A DNA stretch of 64,000 nt from assembly GCA_003049485.1 (NCBI GenBank), contig PYST01000004.1:124001-188000 (forward strand), written 5' to 3'. Shown piece by piece: positions 42,673-53,892 of the stretch (its first letter is position 1; every line of letters begins with the position of its first letter). This stretch comes from Ophioceras dolichostomum (taxonomy: Eukaryota; Ascomycota; Sordariomycetes; Magnaporthales; Ophioceraceae). The notes below the pieces were generated by a model, which searched no databases, was not told the origin of the DNA, and was given only the letters and a program-made list of their open reading frames with translations. The translations under genes and the position numbers were made by a program.

Positions 42673-44400
42673 CTAAGCAGTCGAGATCCTCCCAAACCCA
42701 AACACGTGCGGCAGCTGGCCCATGCTCTTGCCGTCCGAGGAGCCGTCGTCGGTAGCGCAGACGCCGAAGTCGGCCTGGCAGCCCTTCCCGCTGGGGCGGA
42801 CGGCGCAGTGCCAGCGGGACGAGCCGCACCAGCCGTGCGCGGAGCAGCAGTCGCCGCGCGGGCTGTCCTTGCACACCTTTCCGCCGTTCTTCGCGCCGCA
42901 TCGGCCGTCCGTGGACACGTTCGAAGAGGCGGTGTTGGTACTGGTGTTGCTGCCACTACCACTGTCACTACCGCTGTCATCGTTATCACCGGAGTCGTCG
43001 TCGGAGCTGGCGCCCCCAGACGTCGTCGTTGCCTGCGCAGCTGCGGAAGAGGTGGGCTTCTGTTGCGGCACCAGTGTGGTCGGGACAGCAGCGACGGACG
43101 CGGCGGGCTGTGTGGCTGTTCCGGTTCCAACTGTCGAGGCAGCCCCGTCATTGCTGCTGCTGCTGGCCGCCCCGCCAGGGGAGACGGCGTCGTTTGGGGC
43201 GGAGACAACCGGCGCGGCAGCACCACTTACAGCCGCCGCCGCCGCATCATTCCCGCTGGTGGCCCCGTTCAGCACCGCCACCGGTCCGTTGTTCACCATG
43301 CCGTCAACGGCGGGAATTGCGCCCGGCACCGGCGCGTCCACGCTAGAAAGCTTGACGCCCTTGTTGGGCGGGCCGGAGAAGCTGCCGGCGGCGCAACCGT
43401 CCTGGATGGCGTCGCACTTCTTCTCCCACGCCTGGCAGCCCTTGGAGCCCGTCGGCGGCGCGGTCGAGTAGCACGTGTTCAGCTGCTGGAAGCAGTTGTC
43501 CGACGCGGCATAGCAGCCCTTCTCGTCGCTGTACGACGGCACCTCCTGGCCGCACCAGTTGGCGACCTTGAGCAGACAGGTCGCGGGCACCGCGCCGGAC
43601 ACCTGCTGCACATCAGAGGACGACGACGAGGCGGCCTGCTGCCCCGCCGGAGCCGAGGGGTAGAACACGTCGGGCCCCGGGATCGGGTACGGCAGGTCGA
43701 GCTTGGAGGCCCAGATGTTGAAGGAGACGGACTTGGTTCCGGGCTGCACGTAGCCGGGGATGCTGGCCTGGTACTGGTCCGGCACCTGGAGCGTGCCCTT
43801 CGGCCCCGCCACGGCCACCTGCGCGCAGCCTGTGTAGAACTGCGGGTCACCCTTGTCCGCCTCGTGCAGGGCCAGCAGCTCCGGCCTGACGAGGTAGTTT
43901 CCGCCCGGCAGGCCCGGCGGGAGCTGCACGCTCATCAGGCCGTTGTTGTCGATGAGCTTCTCGGTGCACCACTTCTTCGCCGTCTCGTCGTAGCCCGAGT
44001 GCCAGATCTTGAACCACCCCGCCCCCGCCGCCGGGGTCGACGCGTAGTCGCCGGGGACCTGCTTCAGGTACACGGCGCAGGGCCCCTTGTGAGAGATGTC
44101 GATGCTCCCCGGCTGGGAGGCGTCGGCCCACAGGCGCCACTCGAACGTGAGCTTAGCGCCCGAGGGCGCGGGGCACGTGAAGGCCACAGGGTTCTGGCCG
44201 TCCCGGCCGCAGGCCATCTCGTTGCTCGTGATGCCCGCGATGGGCGAAGTGCACGTGTTGCTGTCCTTGGGCATGCGCACGCAGGTGCCGTCGCCCTGGT
44301 TGACATCGTTGATGAAGAAGGTGGTGAAGATGCTGTGCGCGTCTGCGAACGTCGCGAAGGCGGTCGCGAGGCCGAGCGTGGTGGCAGCGAGGGATCTCAT
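42673..44400 (-). CDS. AA9 lytic polysaccharide monooxygenase with C-terminal CBM18
   Basis: A single exon of 575 aa, secreted. The signal peptide ends at Ala21, leaving His22 as the mature N-terminus that forms the copper brace. The second brace His is H104 (SHKGP motif). The axial Tyr is Y189 (QFYTGC), with second-sphere H179 (LALHEA) and Q187. All AA9 catalytic positions are therefore present, and oxidative cleavage of cellulose or another beta-glucan is expected. A Cys-rich module seen behind many ascomycete AA9 domains follows (about 275-352), then a long Ser/Ala/Thr linker, then a CBM18 chitin-binding domain (about 498-551: RCGAKNGGKVC, DCCSAHGWCG, GCQADFGVC). CBM1 is the usual AA9 partner, so the chitin module is notable. 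The loop between Cys residues in the CBM (SSRWHCAVRPSGKGC) is a little longer than usual. The ATG at 44400 is chosen because it starts a classical signal peptide. Confidence 0.93.
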   Translation of the reverse strand: MRSLAATTLGLATAFATFADAHSIFTTFFINDVNQGDGTCVRMPKDSNTCTSPIAGITSNEMACGRDGQNPVAFTCPAPSGAKLTFEWRLWADASQPGSIDISHKGPCAVYLKQVPGDYASTPAAGAGWFKIWHSGYDETAKKWCTEKLIDNNGLMSVQLPPGLPGGNYLVRPELLALHEADKGDPQFYTGCAQVAVAGPKGTLQVPDQYQASIPGYVQPGTKSVSFNIWASKLDLPYPIPGPDVFYPSAPAGQQAASSSSSDVQQVSGAVPATCLLKVANWCGQEVPSYSDEKGCYAASDNCFQQLNTCYSTAPPTGSKGCQAWEKKCDAIQDGCAAGSFSGPPNKGVKLSSVDAPVPGAIPAVDGMVNNGPVAVLNGATSGNDAAAAAVSGAAAPVVSAPNDAVSPGGAASSSSNDGAASTVGTGTATQPAASVAAVPTTLVPQQKPTSSAAAQATTTSGGASSDDDSGDNDDSGSDSGSGSNTSTNTASSNVSTDGRCGAKNGGKVCKDSPRGDCCSAHGWCGSSRWHCAVRPSGKGCQADFGVCATDDGSSDGKSMGQLPHVFGFGRISTA

Positions 44401-46591
44401 TGTCGTTGATGTGATGTGGATGTTTGTCTGAGAAGATAAGAAGATATGCAAGGGGGAATGAACGTAGGTAGAGAAGAAATGAAAGAGAAGGGGAAAAAAA
44501 TGAACGGCTTGCACAGCTCGGCTGTAAGAGAATGGAAAGAACGAATGTGATGTGAGATATCGCTGCTGCTGGCCTTGAGAACAGCCCTCAGAGACGCTTG
44601 CTAGAAAGAAGGGGTGGAAGCGTTGGCTTTATATCGATGCCGATTTTGCAATCTGCGTAACAACAGATACGGTAAGGGTGATGGGGATGGGTCTGCCGCT
44701 TGAGTGACCGCCGTGAGCATGCGAGTGAGTGGACGAGTCAATGAATGAGTGTGGCGGCTCGGTTCAAGCGGGCAAGCAAGGGGAGCACACGATGACGAGA
44801 CCGGTATGCGTGGTGGAAATGAACGAACCAGCCTAGCTGGGAGGACCCCTTTAAGTACCTAGTAGGGAGAGCAAAAGATCTTGGAAGTCTTGGTCTTTTT
44901 GTTTGTGGAAATGAATGTGAACGGCGTGAGCGGCGGGAACTAAGCAGGGTACCTATACAGCACGAACCAGCGAGGCGTAGACCAGTCTTGTCGTCAGCTC
45001 TGAGATTCTAGTCTCTATCGAAGGGAGGAAGAGGGAAAGAGGTCCATATATAGCAAACCGCAACCGGTCATCTGAAGGTTGAGATGCAAGGCGGGACGCA
45101 CGGAAGACGGGCGGCAAGAGTTTCGTTCGGACGAACAGAGCGACAACCCCTTCCCGTTCTCTTTCCTGGGTCCCTGCATGCACTCAGTCCAAATCATGAC
45201 CGCAAGGACGATGACGCGCATCCCAAATAGTAGATTCCATCCTTCCTCGAGCCTCCCCAACCACCACATCGGCCGAGAGTGGACCAGAACAAGGACGCAC
45301 TATCCGGGAAGGAATGAGAGTCCTCGGCAGCTGGAGCCGTTGCTAGGCTGGGATGCTAGCTAGATCCAACGTCCGATTCTCAGCCCCTCGCCACGAGCTA
45401 CTAAGCACCCTGGCTTTGGCGAGGGAGATCAACGGCACTTCGCTCGGGTGCATAGCAGAACTTTCCAGGCAGAAAAGGAGGCCAGGACTACCGACGCTGC
45501 TACTTTCCTCCGATCAGCCCCAGCTTGGTGAGTGGTGCGACTATAGCGTTGAAGCCGGGCCCGATCCGCACGGCCGCCAAGCGCATTCCACTAGCCAGGA
45601 GGACTGGCCCTAGTCAGCTGTGGATTTCCCAACGTACTCCCCCCTAAATCACGAAATGGGTGGATGGCGCTGGATCGTGTAGCTCAAGGTACTCACTTGC
45701 GCTCCTCCTGCATGCCGTGAAACCGTGTCGCCATCGGAGCACAAGGCGCGAACAGGCCAACCACGGCTCCCAGAGGAAGCTGCAGACCTCCTGAGGGAAG
45801 ATTAGATGTATGCAGGTCGGGGAGAACGCGAGACTGGGAGGGGGGCGACCATCCGGAAGGGGAGGGAGGAGGCGGCCAGTCCTGAATCAGAACGACCTGT
45901 CCCGTCGCCAAGCGCTCTTCAGCTCTTTACAGGATCTGGAATTTGCCTTGCAATTCCCGAACCTATTGTGTGTTGCACAGCCTTGCATCGGAAACAGTGC
46001 GAGCCTAGTTCACGAGCAAACCCCGAACGCCTCCTCGCGCTTCCAAACGAAGCGGTAAGACAAAGAAAAGGAGAAGGAAAAAAAGTGCGCGGTGGCAGCC
46101 AATGGCGAAAGCACGACCATGACGCAACAGAAAGACGGAAAAATAAAGAAAAAAGGAGGCTGGCATGAGAACTCTGCAGAGACTGGATGGGAGGCGAACG
46201 AAAAGGAGCGGAGTTGTTATTACGTTTTCCCACGGAGCGAAAAAAGCCGGGGTCGTAGCGGAGTGCAATAACAAGCAGACTGACTGTACCTAGTATCATC
46301 CAGCGTGCCAGCCTACACCATTACACCGTCTCTCTAGGTCAAACAGACTGTGTGACTAGAAGACACTGATATCCCCTATATGCTTTCTCCTCCGTTTCCA
46401 CAACTGGCGGCTGGGTAGAGACGGGGGACAAAAAAAGACACGCTCCCAGGGAACTCAAGTGGTTGCGGGTCTTGAAGATGCGTTATTGTTGCTTTTGTAC
46501 ATGATTATGGTACAGGGTTGCGGCTATATGGTGGTCGCATCTACTCGGACAGATAGATGGCGGGGGTATATTTCGCTTGTTTGCTCGTTGT
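44401..46591. other. 2.2 kb intergenic region
   Basis: This region holds the promoter of the AA9 gene and the 3' flank of hsp10. Several GGTACC/CCTAG short motifs occur near 44830-44960. No gene can be supported. Confidence 0.55.
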
Positions 46592-47341
46592 TTACTCCTT
46601 GATCTTGGCCAGGATTCTAACGAGAGATGATGATGGCAGGTCAGTGACTGACAGACGACGAGGACAGCGTGTGGGAGGTGAAGCCAAGAAGAACTTACTC
46701 GCTGTCCCGGAAGAGGTGGTACTCGTCCTCGCCGACCTTGACGGGAGAGCCACCGTACTGCAAACGAACGAGGCAGAGGCGCTCATAGTGTCAGCGGTCG
46801 ATCCATATACTAACTAACTGGCATCTAACCAAAAACCGAGGTCCAAGCAAGGGACTCGGACCAGCAGCCGACTCGTGGGCGTAGTGAAAGACATACTTGG
46901 GGGATCAGGACGCGGTCGCCGGCAGCGACTCCCATCGGCGTGCGCTTGCCATCCTTGTCGAGGCCGCCGGGTCCCACGGCCAGGACCTTGGCCTCGTTAA
47001 GCTCCTTGACGCTCGACTCCGGCAGGAAGATGCCGCTGGCCGTCTTGGTCTCGGCCTTGATGCGCTGCACCAGCACGCGGTCCAACAAGGGAATAAGGGA
47101 CTTGATCGAGCGGATTGAGGTGGCCTATTTATAAGGCGACGACGCGACATAAATCGCCTGTTAGCAACGAAACTGTCTTGGGCATATATATCCGGCGCTT
47201 TTGATTGAAGGGAGGAACAAAGCCCAGGCTTCCGAGAGCTCCATGGCCGACTCGGCGCAAGCCCCCAGAGCTCGTGAGCATGCGCCTGAGCTTTGCGACG
47301 AGGTGCAGCTACCATGATGGAACGGACGGTGGCCTTACCAT
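46592..47341 (-). CDS. HSP10: Mitochondrial 10-kDa chaperonin (Hsp10, GroES homologue)
   Basis: Four exons: 47341-47339, 47124-46897, 46757-46699 and 46616-46592, giving 104 aa, the normal Hsp10 length. The first exon holds only the ATG; the 214-nt intron begins directly after it (ATG|GTAAGG). The spliced protein reads M-ATSIRSIKSLIPLLDRVLVQRI, then the mobile loop (KTASGIFLPESS), LAVGPGG, GDRVLIPQYGGSPVKV and EYHLFRDSEILAKIKE, an unmistakable cpn10 fold. It caps Hsp60 in the mitochondrial matrix. The Ser/Arg/Ile-rich N-terminus acts as an uncleaved import signal in this family. A heat-shock element 142 bp upstream of the ATG indicates Hsf1 control. Confidence 0.95.
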
Positions 47342-48588
47342 TGTGTTAGGAGAAGATTCAAAAAAGACGCGCTGCAGCTAGGCGGAAGATCGGAACACGT
47401 TGCTTGATGCTAGAAAGACCGTAATGTTTGGGAGAAAGGGAGGGAAAAAAGAATTTCGCTGTTGTTGTGAGATCCAGATCATGAAGCTTCCAGAACTTTT
47501 TTTTTTCTGGAGACCACGACCCTGGCTGGCTCGGCATTGGTCATTTTTCCAGCCGAGGTGAGCCGCATCCCCGGCCAAGAAGTTACAGGGATCTCTCAAC
47601 TCCAATTGAACCCCAACCTTGCCCCTTGATAGCCCCTGAACATTCTGGCTTCTGCGTCGCCTTTTCGCGGAGTTCTTCACTGTTTATCTGAAATGCATAG
47701 GCAGCTGAAGCAATTTCTGCAAAGCTTGACTTGATCGCGGTGGACATATATCCGTCTGTTTGTCCGCCACAAACTCGCCTCCCAAATTTGAACATATCTG
47801 TCTAACGCTGTATACGTGTGTAGGCCCTCGGTTGCACAGTCTTGTCTAAAACCGCGAAGCCCATTCATACTACTACAAGAGTTCCTCCATCATTCGGCTC
47901 CTGGCTGATCCAGTGCGCGTGAGTCTGTTCTATGCGAATGCTCATTTCTATAGCCCTTCCAAAGAAACAACAAGAAAACAAAAAGAACAGGAAAAGGGTA
48001 ACATAATAACAGAGGAGGAGCGGGGCAGAAGAGGAGAAAAGGCTACCATGCCATGTACCAGATTTTCTGGCTATGCAGTTAGAAATACTCGTCGAAAGGA
48101 AAAGGTCGAAGTACGAAAAATAAGTCATTAATAAATAAACGCCATAGTTGATGACGGAGACAGGTCGATGGGAGAGGTGAGACTCGGCCAGGAGGAGGTT
48201 CTTGATGACGGTGATCAACAAGACAAGAATGGAAAAGCAAAAGAAATAAAGAGACAAGAGATAATATCGTTCTGTGGCGCCGACTCCAAATTTTTCCATC
48301 GAAAACAACCAGAAAAAGGAGCAAGAGAAAACGAAGAAAAAAAAGAGGATTCCGCATCCTCGAAATAAGGCCGTCCATCGCTCCAAAATCTCACCGGTTA
48401 GCCCATCTCCCACGGGTCCGCATGGAAGCCGCAGCGGCGCGTCGAGCCGCGGAACGCCGGCGGTAATCTAAAGGGAGTCTCTCCTCCCAACTGCAATCGT
48501 CCGATTCGAGGCACGATGCCGACGTGCAGAGAGGGGCATCCCCGTCCAGGCTGCCGCCGCGGAGTCGCAAGTCGCATCCGCACGAAAT
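47342..48588. other. Intergenic region: hsp10 promoter and kinase 3' flank
   Basis: Apart from the heat-shock element, the part from 47930 to 48370 is A/G-rich on the plus strand and produces an artificial hydrophobic minus-strand frame. No gene is supported. Confidence 0.6.
47483..47500. promoter_or_regulatory. Heat-shock element upstream of hsp10
   Basis: GAAGCTTCCAGAACTTT gives three perfect alternating units GAA-nn-TTC-nn-GAA plus a partial fourth (TTT). This is the canonical Hsf1 site, 142-159 bp upstream of the hsp10 start codon. A two-unit GAAgaTTC lies at 47352-47359, closer to the ATG. Confidence 0.8.
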
Positions 48589-51360
48589 CTATTTCGGCGC
48601 AGGGGCGCTCGGCGGCTCAAGCACGTGGGTGTGGTCATCGGCGTTAACGACGATGCCCGGGCCATCTTGGCGGCAGATGACCGTGTGGGCGACCCAGGCG
48701 TCCTCGATGATCTCGTCCATCTTGGCTCTCTCCTTGGGATCCAGCTCCAGCATGCGGCCGATGACATGCCGACTCTCCCGTGGCAACAGTCGAAGAATCC
48801 GCCAGGGACCCCGAATAACCTCGCGCTTCTCCGTTCCGGTAGTGGTTGTACTGGTGGTGCCAACAGTAGTGGGCGTGGTGGGAGCGACTGAAGCAGAGTC
48901 CGTCTTCTCCTTGTCAGACTTGCTGGGCTGTGAGTCCTGAACTTTGTCGGTTGTGGTTTTGTTGTCGTCGCCGTGTAAGAATATGTCCCTAGCTGGCGTC
49001 TCGTGAAGGGCAGTAAAGGAGCGTGGAGACGGCAGGACCAGCTTTTTGGGATCGTGGCCGGGCGTTGGTTCGGCCGCGAACAGTTTGAACGAGTTGTCCG
49101 TCAGGCGCGGCAGCTTCCACGGGAATCGCCGCAGCGTCATGCAGCAGAATATGATGGCGAGAGACCAGATGTCAACAGCCGCCGGGTCATATTTCCGCTC
49201 ATCATACACCTCCGGAGCTAGATATGGATCCGAGCCAACGATGCCTTGAGTAGAGTGTGCGCGTTAGTACAAGCTCTCTTTCGGTGGCCAGGACATCGGG
49301 GGATGCTGACAACAAACATACCTTTGGCCAGGTTGATGCCGTTCTCGAACGGGTATTTGAAGACGTGGGCGCTGCCAAAGTCGATGATTTTCATGATCCC
49401 ATGCTCGCTGACGACTACGTTGTCCAACTTCAGGTCTCGATGCGCCAGACCCATGCTGTGCAGATACGTAACGCCGCTGAGGATCTGCAAGAAGGAACAC
49501 GAGATCTCCTCCCGGGTCATCCGGCCAGTCATGACGATGGCGAACAGGTCATATGGCGCGTACTCCATGACCTCGTACCACTTGCCCTTTTCCTGCACGA
49601 TGTCGAGGGTCTCGATGATGTTGCCATGATGAAGCGAGGAGCCAATGCAGTATTCCGCCGTCAGTTTCTTCACATACTCCTTCTCGGTCTCGTATGTGTG
49701 CCGGGGACGAAATTCTTTGACCGCGAACACAGTGTTGTCCTCGGCCCGCTTCATGAGCCGGACCGAGCCGCCCGCACCGGACCCGAGAACTCTGCCCAGC
49801 TTGCCGTACTTGGACGTCAGGCCGTGGTCGTCTCCAAATGGAATCTGCGGGGACCTGGAGCTGGAGGTCACCCTCGTACCGAGGCTAGACCGGACCGACG
49901 GTGCCGGCGAGGTAGCCCGTGATGCGACGCGCTTCTTGTGGTGAACGCCCATCTTGAAGAACCGTCGCAAGTCCGACATCGACCCAGGCCGGCTCTGGAT
50001 CGTCGGGGTCGAACTAGTCTCCCGTTTTAGTTCGGTGTCCTTGCTGCCGCGACCCGGGAAGAGCCCTCGTTTGTCCGGGGCGGGCTTGCTGACGGTGGTG
50101 GATGACGACGAGGGCGACGTCTGCCGCTTCTTGGTGAGAGAGAATTGGAATCGAGGCTCAATGTTCTTCTGCTGCGGTCGCCGATGAGCCGCGTACGGAT
50201 CGTTGGCGTCACCCTCTGGCGTAAATGGGCGCGAGTAGAGCTGCGAGGCGGAGAGACGGGACGGGCTGGAGTCCCGCGAGGCGGGAACGCTCCCCGGTCC
50301 GGTAGAGAACATTCCCTTGCGATGGCCTGAAACCCTGGAGCTGTCTTTGCCCTGCGAAGCAGAGCGCGGCCGCGCGATATCCTCGGAGGACGAGGAGGGG
50401 CCCTTCGCCGAGAAGTTCTGTTTGGAGGCCGGCGGCGACGCCTCCTGCGTAGAGTCTTGAGGGGTAATCAGCTCGTGGTGAGGGCCAGGTTTCGACTCCG
50501 ATGTCGACGTGCCGTGCCCGAGCCTTTTGCCCTCGACTTCCGTCTGGCCTGTGGCCGCGGGAGTGAGGGGCGGCGACTGCATCTCGGGGACTCGGGGGCT
50601 CGGCATGGGCGAATGGCCGGCGACGCTGTGGGTGTTTTGGCGGGTGGAGGTACCAGAGTCGTCCTCATGAGACGGAGTCTAAGGTGGGGGGAGCACCCAC
50701 ACTTGCGTTAGTGCATCGCTCTCTTGCGCAACGGCTTGCAAGCCCATGTGCTCCGCGAGAACAGTATAAGGCGGGCTGGACGACAGGGACAAGAGTGACT
50801 GAGTGTGAATGGGAAGGGACAGAACATACGCGGGTGACGGGAAGAGAGACCGGCTGAAAGGAGAATATGTTCATTCGACGCTCCTGCAGAGGGGACCCCT
50901 GAAGCGACTGTGCCAGCGCTCTGATCTGGGCTGGCGTGACCTCTCCTCCGGGGGCTCCGAGACTTTTCTGGTCGGGAATTTCGGGCTGATTTGTGGAGGC
51001 AGAGGGCCCTGATGGAATTGGATCAGGCCCGATCTCCTCGACAACGGATCGAAACCGCACCGATGGCGCCGGCTGTTCGGCAAGCAAGAGGGATTCACCT
51101 GGGGCTTCTGGGGCTTGCACATTGTCAGATTTCTGAATTGAGGGAGCGTTGGAATTTTTTTTTTCTTGTGGCGTCGTTGGTCCCTCAACAAGGGCAACGC
51201 CAGAACGGTGGGCAGGGCGACCGAGCTGGTCGAGCTGGTCAAGCTGGCCTCCCAACGAGGCGATGGGGGGTGGGGGCGCCACTCGAGGGTGTCTCGTCGT
51301 ACCTTCTTCCCGAGGCGGTTCAAGACGAACTTCGCCTCCGTCGTCGTCGTTACTCGTCAT
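48589..51360 (-). CDS. Serine/threonine protein kinase, HAL4/SAT4 type
   Basis: Three exons: 51360-50830, 50678-49322 and 49244-48589, giving 847 aa. The N-terminal 460 residues are Ser/Pro/Arg-rich and disordered, which is usual for fungal HAL4/SAT4-NPR kinases. The kinase domain (about 465-840) has the Gly loop LGSGAGGSV, the catalytic Lys in FAVKEF (about 496), HRDLKLDN (about 589), DFGSAHVF (about 609), SDPYLAPEVY and DIWSLAIIFCCM. An insert of about 75 residues rich in Thr/Lys/Asp lies between the lobes near the end of the domain, followed by RMLELDPKERAKM. All catalytic residues are present. In yeast Hal4/Sat4 stabilises the Trk potassium transporters and affects ion tolerance; the same role here is inferred. 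The start is the first ATG of exon 1. Introns are 151 and 77 nt. Confidence 0.92.
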
Positions 51361-53332
51361 GTTCGGGTGTGAGCGTATGAAATGCGACCGAAGGAACAGC
51401 CGTGCTCCAGCAGACGTAATATAATACTAATTGTACTAGTGCTCAAGGGGCCGTGAACTAAAATTATTGCAAGAGTACCGGAGTTGGACACACTGGCCGG
51501 TATCAGGCTGGAGGGCAGGAAGAGGTGAGGCAGGCAGGAGGAATGTAGGAGTAAGAAAATCTATCAGATGGCTGAGCCTGAGGAAGAGGAGAAGAGGAGA
51601 AGAACAAGCAAACATGCTGGGTCAACTCATGTTTGAAAGACGAAAAGTCTCCCTTCCGTAGTGGGGCCAGAAAACACTGCTGCGGAAGACAGTGCGTTCA
51701 ACCAGGAAGACTGCCTTGTAATAATGTGGTTCGTGGCAGTAGAGAGCCGCCGTGGACGGAGGTAAGCAGGGGAAGTTTGGAACTCCGATATTTCGGCGTC
51801 AGCGGGCAAGCGGGCAAGCGGGCTGGCGCGTTAGTGGGATAGGTGGTTTCCCTGGTGTCTTTTTCTCGGGACCCAGTCTGACTCAATCTCTTTTCTCGAA
51901 AAATTCGTTGCATGTGCCACTTCAGATATGCGACTTACTTCCCACCCGACATGTACCTTAGCTACCTCACCTTCTAAGTGACAGCGACAGCTCCCTACCA
52001 CGGGGGACATTCCTCCCAATTTAACGAGCAGCTACCACAAGCGTCTCCCGTTGAGACCTAATCGCGGCTGAGGCGGTCAGTACTTTTCCAATTCTTTCTT
52101 CTTATTAGCCAACACACGACAACGGCGGCACGCTTCGCAATGGTAAAACATTAATGGCTCCTGCTTACCAACGATGGAGTGTCGGGGGCTTTTCTGCTGC
52201 CCCCCTTCCGAGAGAGGCGCAATCGTTATCAGCCTGGAAGCGGACAGAAAAGCACCCCACGTTGCCATTCAGTCGTATCTTTACGTATATGTCCAGTGTT
52301 GCCCGTATCGGGCCAAGGCTCCCGTCTAGGTGGATCTGCTTGCTTGCACCTGCGTGTTACCCCTCCATCTCTCAATCGAAAAGCTAGCATCACAGATTTC
52401 CAGGGAGGCAGAAAGGGATCGACCGGGCAGAATGTTAAGGAAGTCTCCGCCCTACAGCTAAGATTGGTAAGTCGATGACGGTGGCGTCCGCATCCATGCA
52501 CCTCGAAACCGCTGTATCTTCAGTCTTGGGCCGTAGATCCCGAACTCATCCCTCTATCTGGCCAATCCACGCTCTACGTAGTAGGCATCGTGTCTTGTAC
52601 CTTTCTTACGTCCCACGCACCGACAGAGAACGACTCACTCGGTCGAAGGCGGTAGAATTCCGCAGTCCGAGCCGGGCTTTTGAGGTTGACCCGGAGAGAT
52701 GTGGTCGTCTGGATAAATTCCGCATCCCGCGCTGAATTATCCATTGCCTTGCCGTTGTCGGGCCTGTCGTCCTTGGAACTAGCAAGCCAGTGGTGGACGA
52801 CCTGGACGTTGAGTCTCAAGGAAAGGCGGGAGACGGCCCGAATCCGGCCGAAATCCGGCACCTCCTAGCCTCCTCCTAGACGGTGCTAGTTTACACTGTC
52901 CGAATCAAGACCGGGAAAGTTCCTCGGTCACTCGGCACCGAGGACCCGGCATTGATGCGGCAGAACAGCTAACGCAAAATTCTTCGCAACCTGTCACCTT
53001 GCATAAGCTGTCTTCTACCCAATGGCAAAGTAGAATTGATGCACGCTCAGTTCGCAAACCTCCTTTCTGAGACACAAGGCCCATTGTAAACGCTCAAGAG
53101 GACCCCGCTAACCTGACTAGGATCCATCCTCTCAAGGAGGCCCCAAGAGGCCGAACTGAAAAGGAGAGAAAAAGGAAAATCGCTGTGTTGTTTTGTGGCA
53201 GGTTATATACAGGAGAGTTGTCCCGGCACAGTATGGTACATAATATGACAAAGGATGGGGCAATATTCCTGTCCCCAAACCACCCAAGGAAGCCAGGTCA
53301 GGAGCACGGTACGGTCTGGAGGCCAGACGCCA
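51361..53332. other. 2 kb intergenic region
   Basis: This region is 5' of the kinase gene and 3' of uL11m. Its short frames have no domain support. A small cgggcaag repeat sits near 51800-51820. Confidence 0.55.
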
Positions 53333-53892
53333 TCACGCCTTGACGTCAATCCCGATCGACTTGGCCTGATAGATTATCGACTTGCAGAGTCCCTCCAGCG
53401 GCAAACCGGACAAACGAAGCTCGGTTTGCTTAATCTTCGCGATTTCGTAAACGTGCTTTAGGCTGACGGTGCCAACGACTTCCTTACCAGGCTGACTGGC
53501 ACCTTTCCTCTTTCCCTTCTTGGACATAGGAGCCTCGGCGGCGTTCAATAGAAGCCAGGAAGTCTGTGGCGTACGGATATCGAAGTGGAACGTTCTATCG
53601 GGCCTCACGGTAACTCGCACAGGCAGAGGTGTCCCCGTGGTGATGTGCGCTGTCCTAGCATTAAACTCCTACGGTGGTGGACACAGAGTAGGTGATCCAT
53701 ATTAGTGAACGCGAACTTCCCTCCCTCCCCGGGCCAACCGGAACACAGGCTGACCTTGCAGAAGTCCATCGACTTTACACCTTTGCTTCCCAGCGCCGGA
53801 CCGACTGGCGGACTTGGGCTTGCTTGTCCTGCTCCGACAATGAGCTTGACGATCTGGTCGGCGCCGCCAGCCGCTGCGCGCGCCTTCGACAT
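53333..53892 (-). CDS. mrpl19: Mitochondrial large-subunit ribosomal protein uL11m
   Basis: Two exons, 53892-53755 and 53668-53333, separated by an 86-nt intron with donor GTCAGC. The product is 157 aa. The N-terminal domain has the L11 hallmark VKLIVGAGQASPSPPVGPALG then GVKSMDFCKEFNART, where the Pro-rich strand contacts translation factors. The C-terminal RNA-binding domain contains TWLLL-like SWLLLNAAEA, VGTVSLKHVYEIAKIKQ and SIIYQAKSIGIDV. It binds the GTPase-associated region of mitochondrial large-subunit rRNA. The fungal mitochondrial form lacks a long presequence, as here. The ATG at 53892 starts directly with MSKARAAAG. The gene is divergent from SVF1. Confidence 0.94.

Noticed and set aside
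42706..44409. 567-codon plus-strand frame antisense to the AA9 gene
   Set aside because: It is a shadow of a GC-rich gene. The minus strand encodes a complete AA9-CBM18 protein.
47865..48413. Minus-strand frame that looks like a multi-pass membrane protein
   Set aside because: The hydrophobicity comes from an A/G-rich plus strand read as Phe/Leu codons. There is no family resemblance, and it lies in the 3' flank of the kinase.
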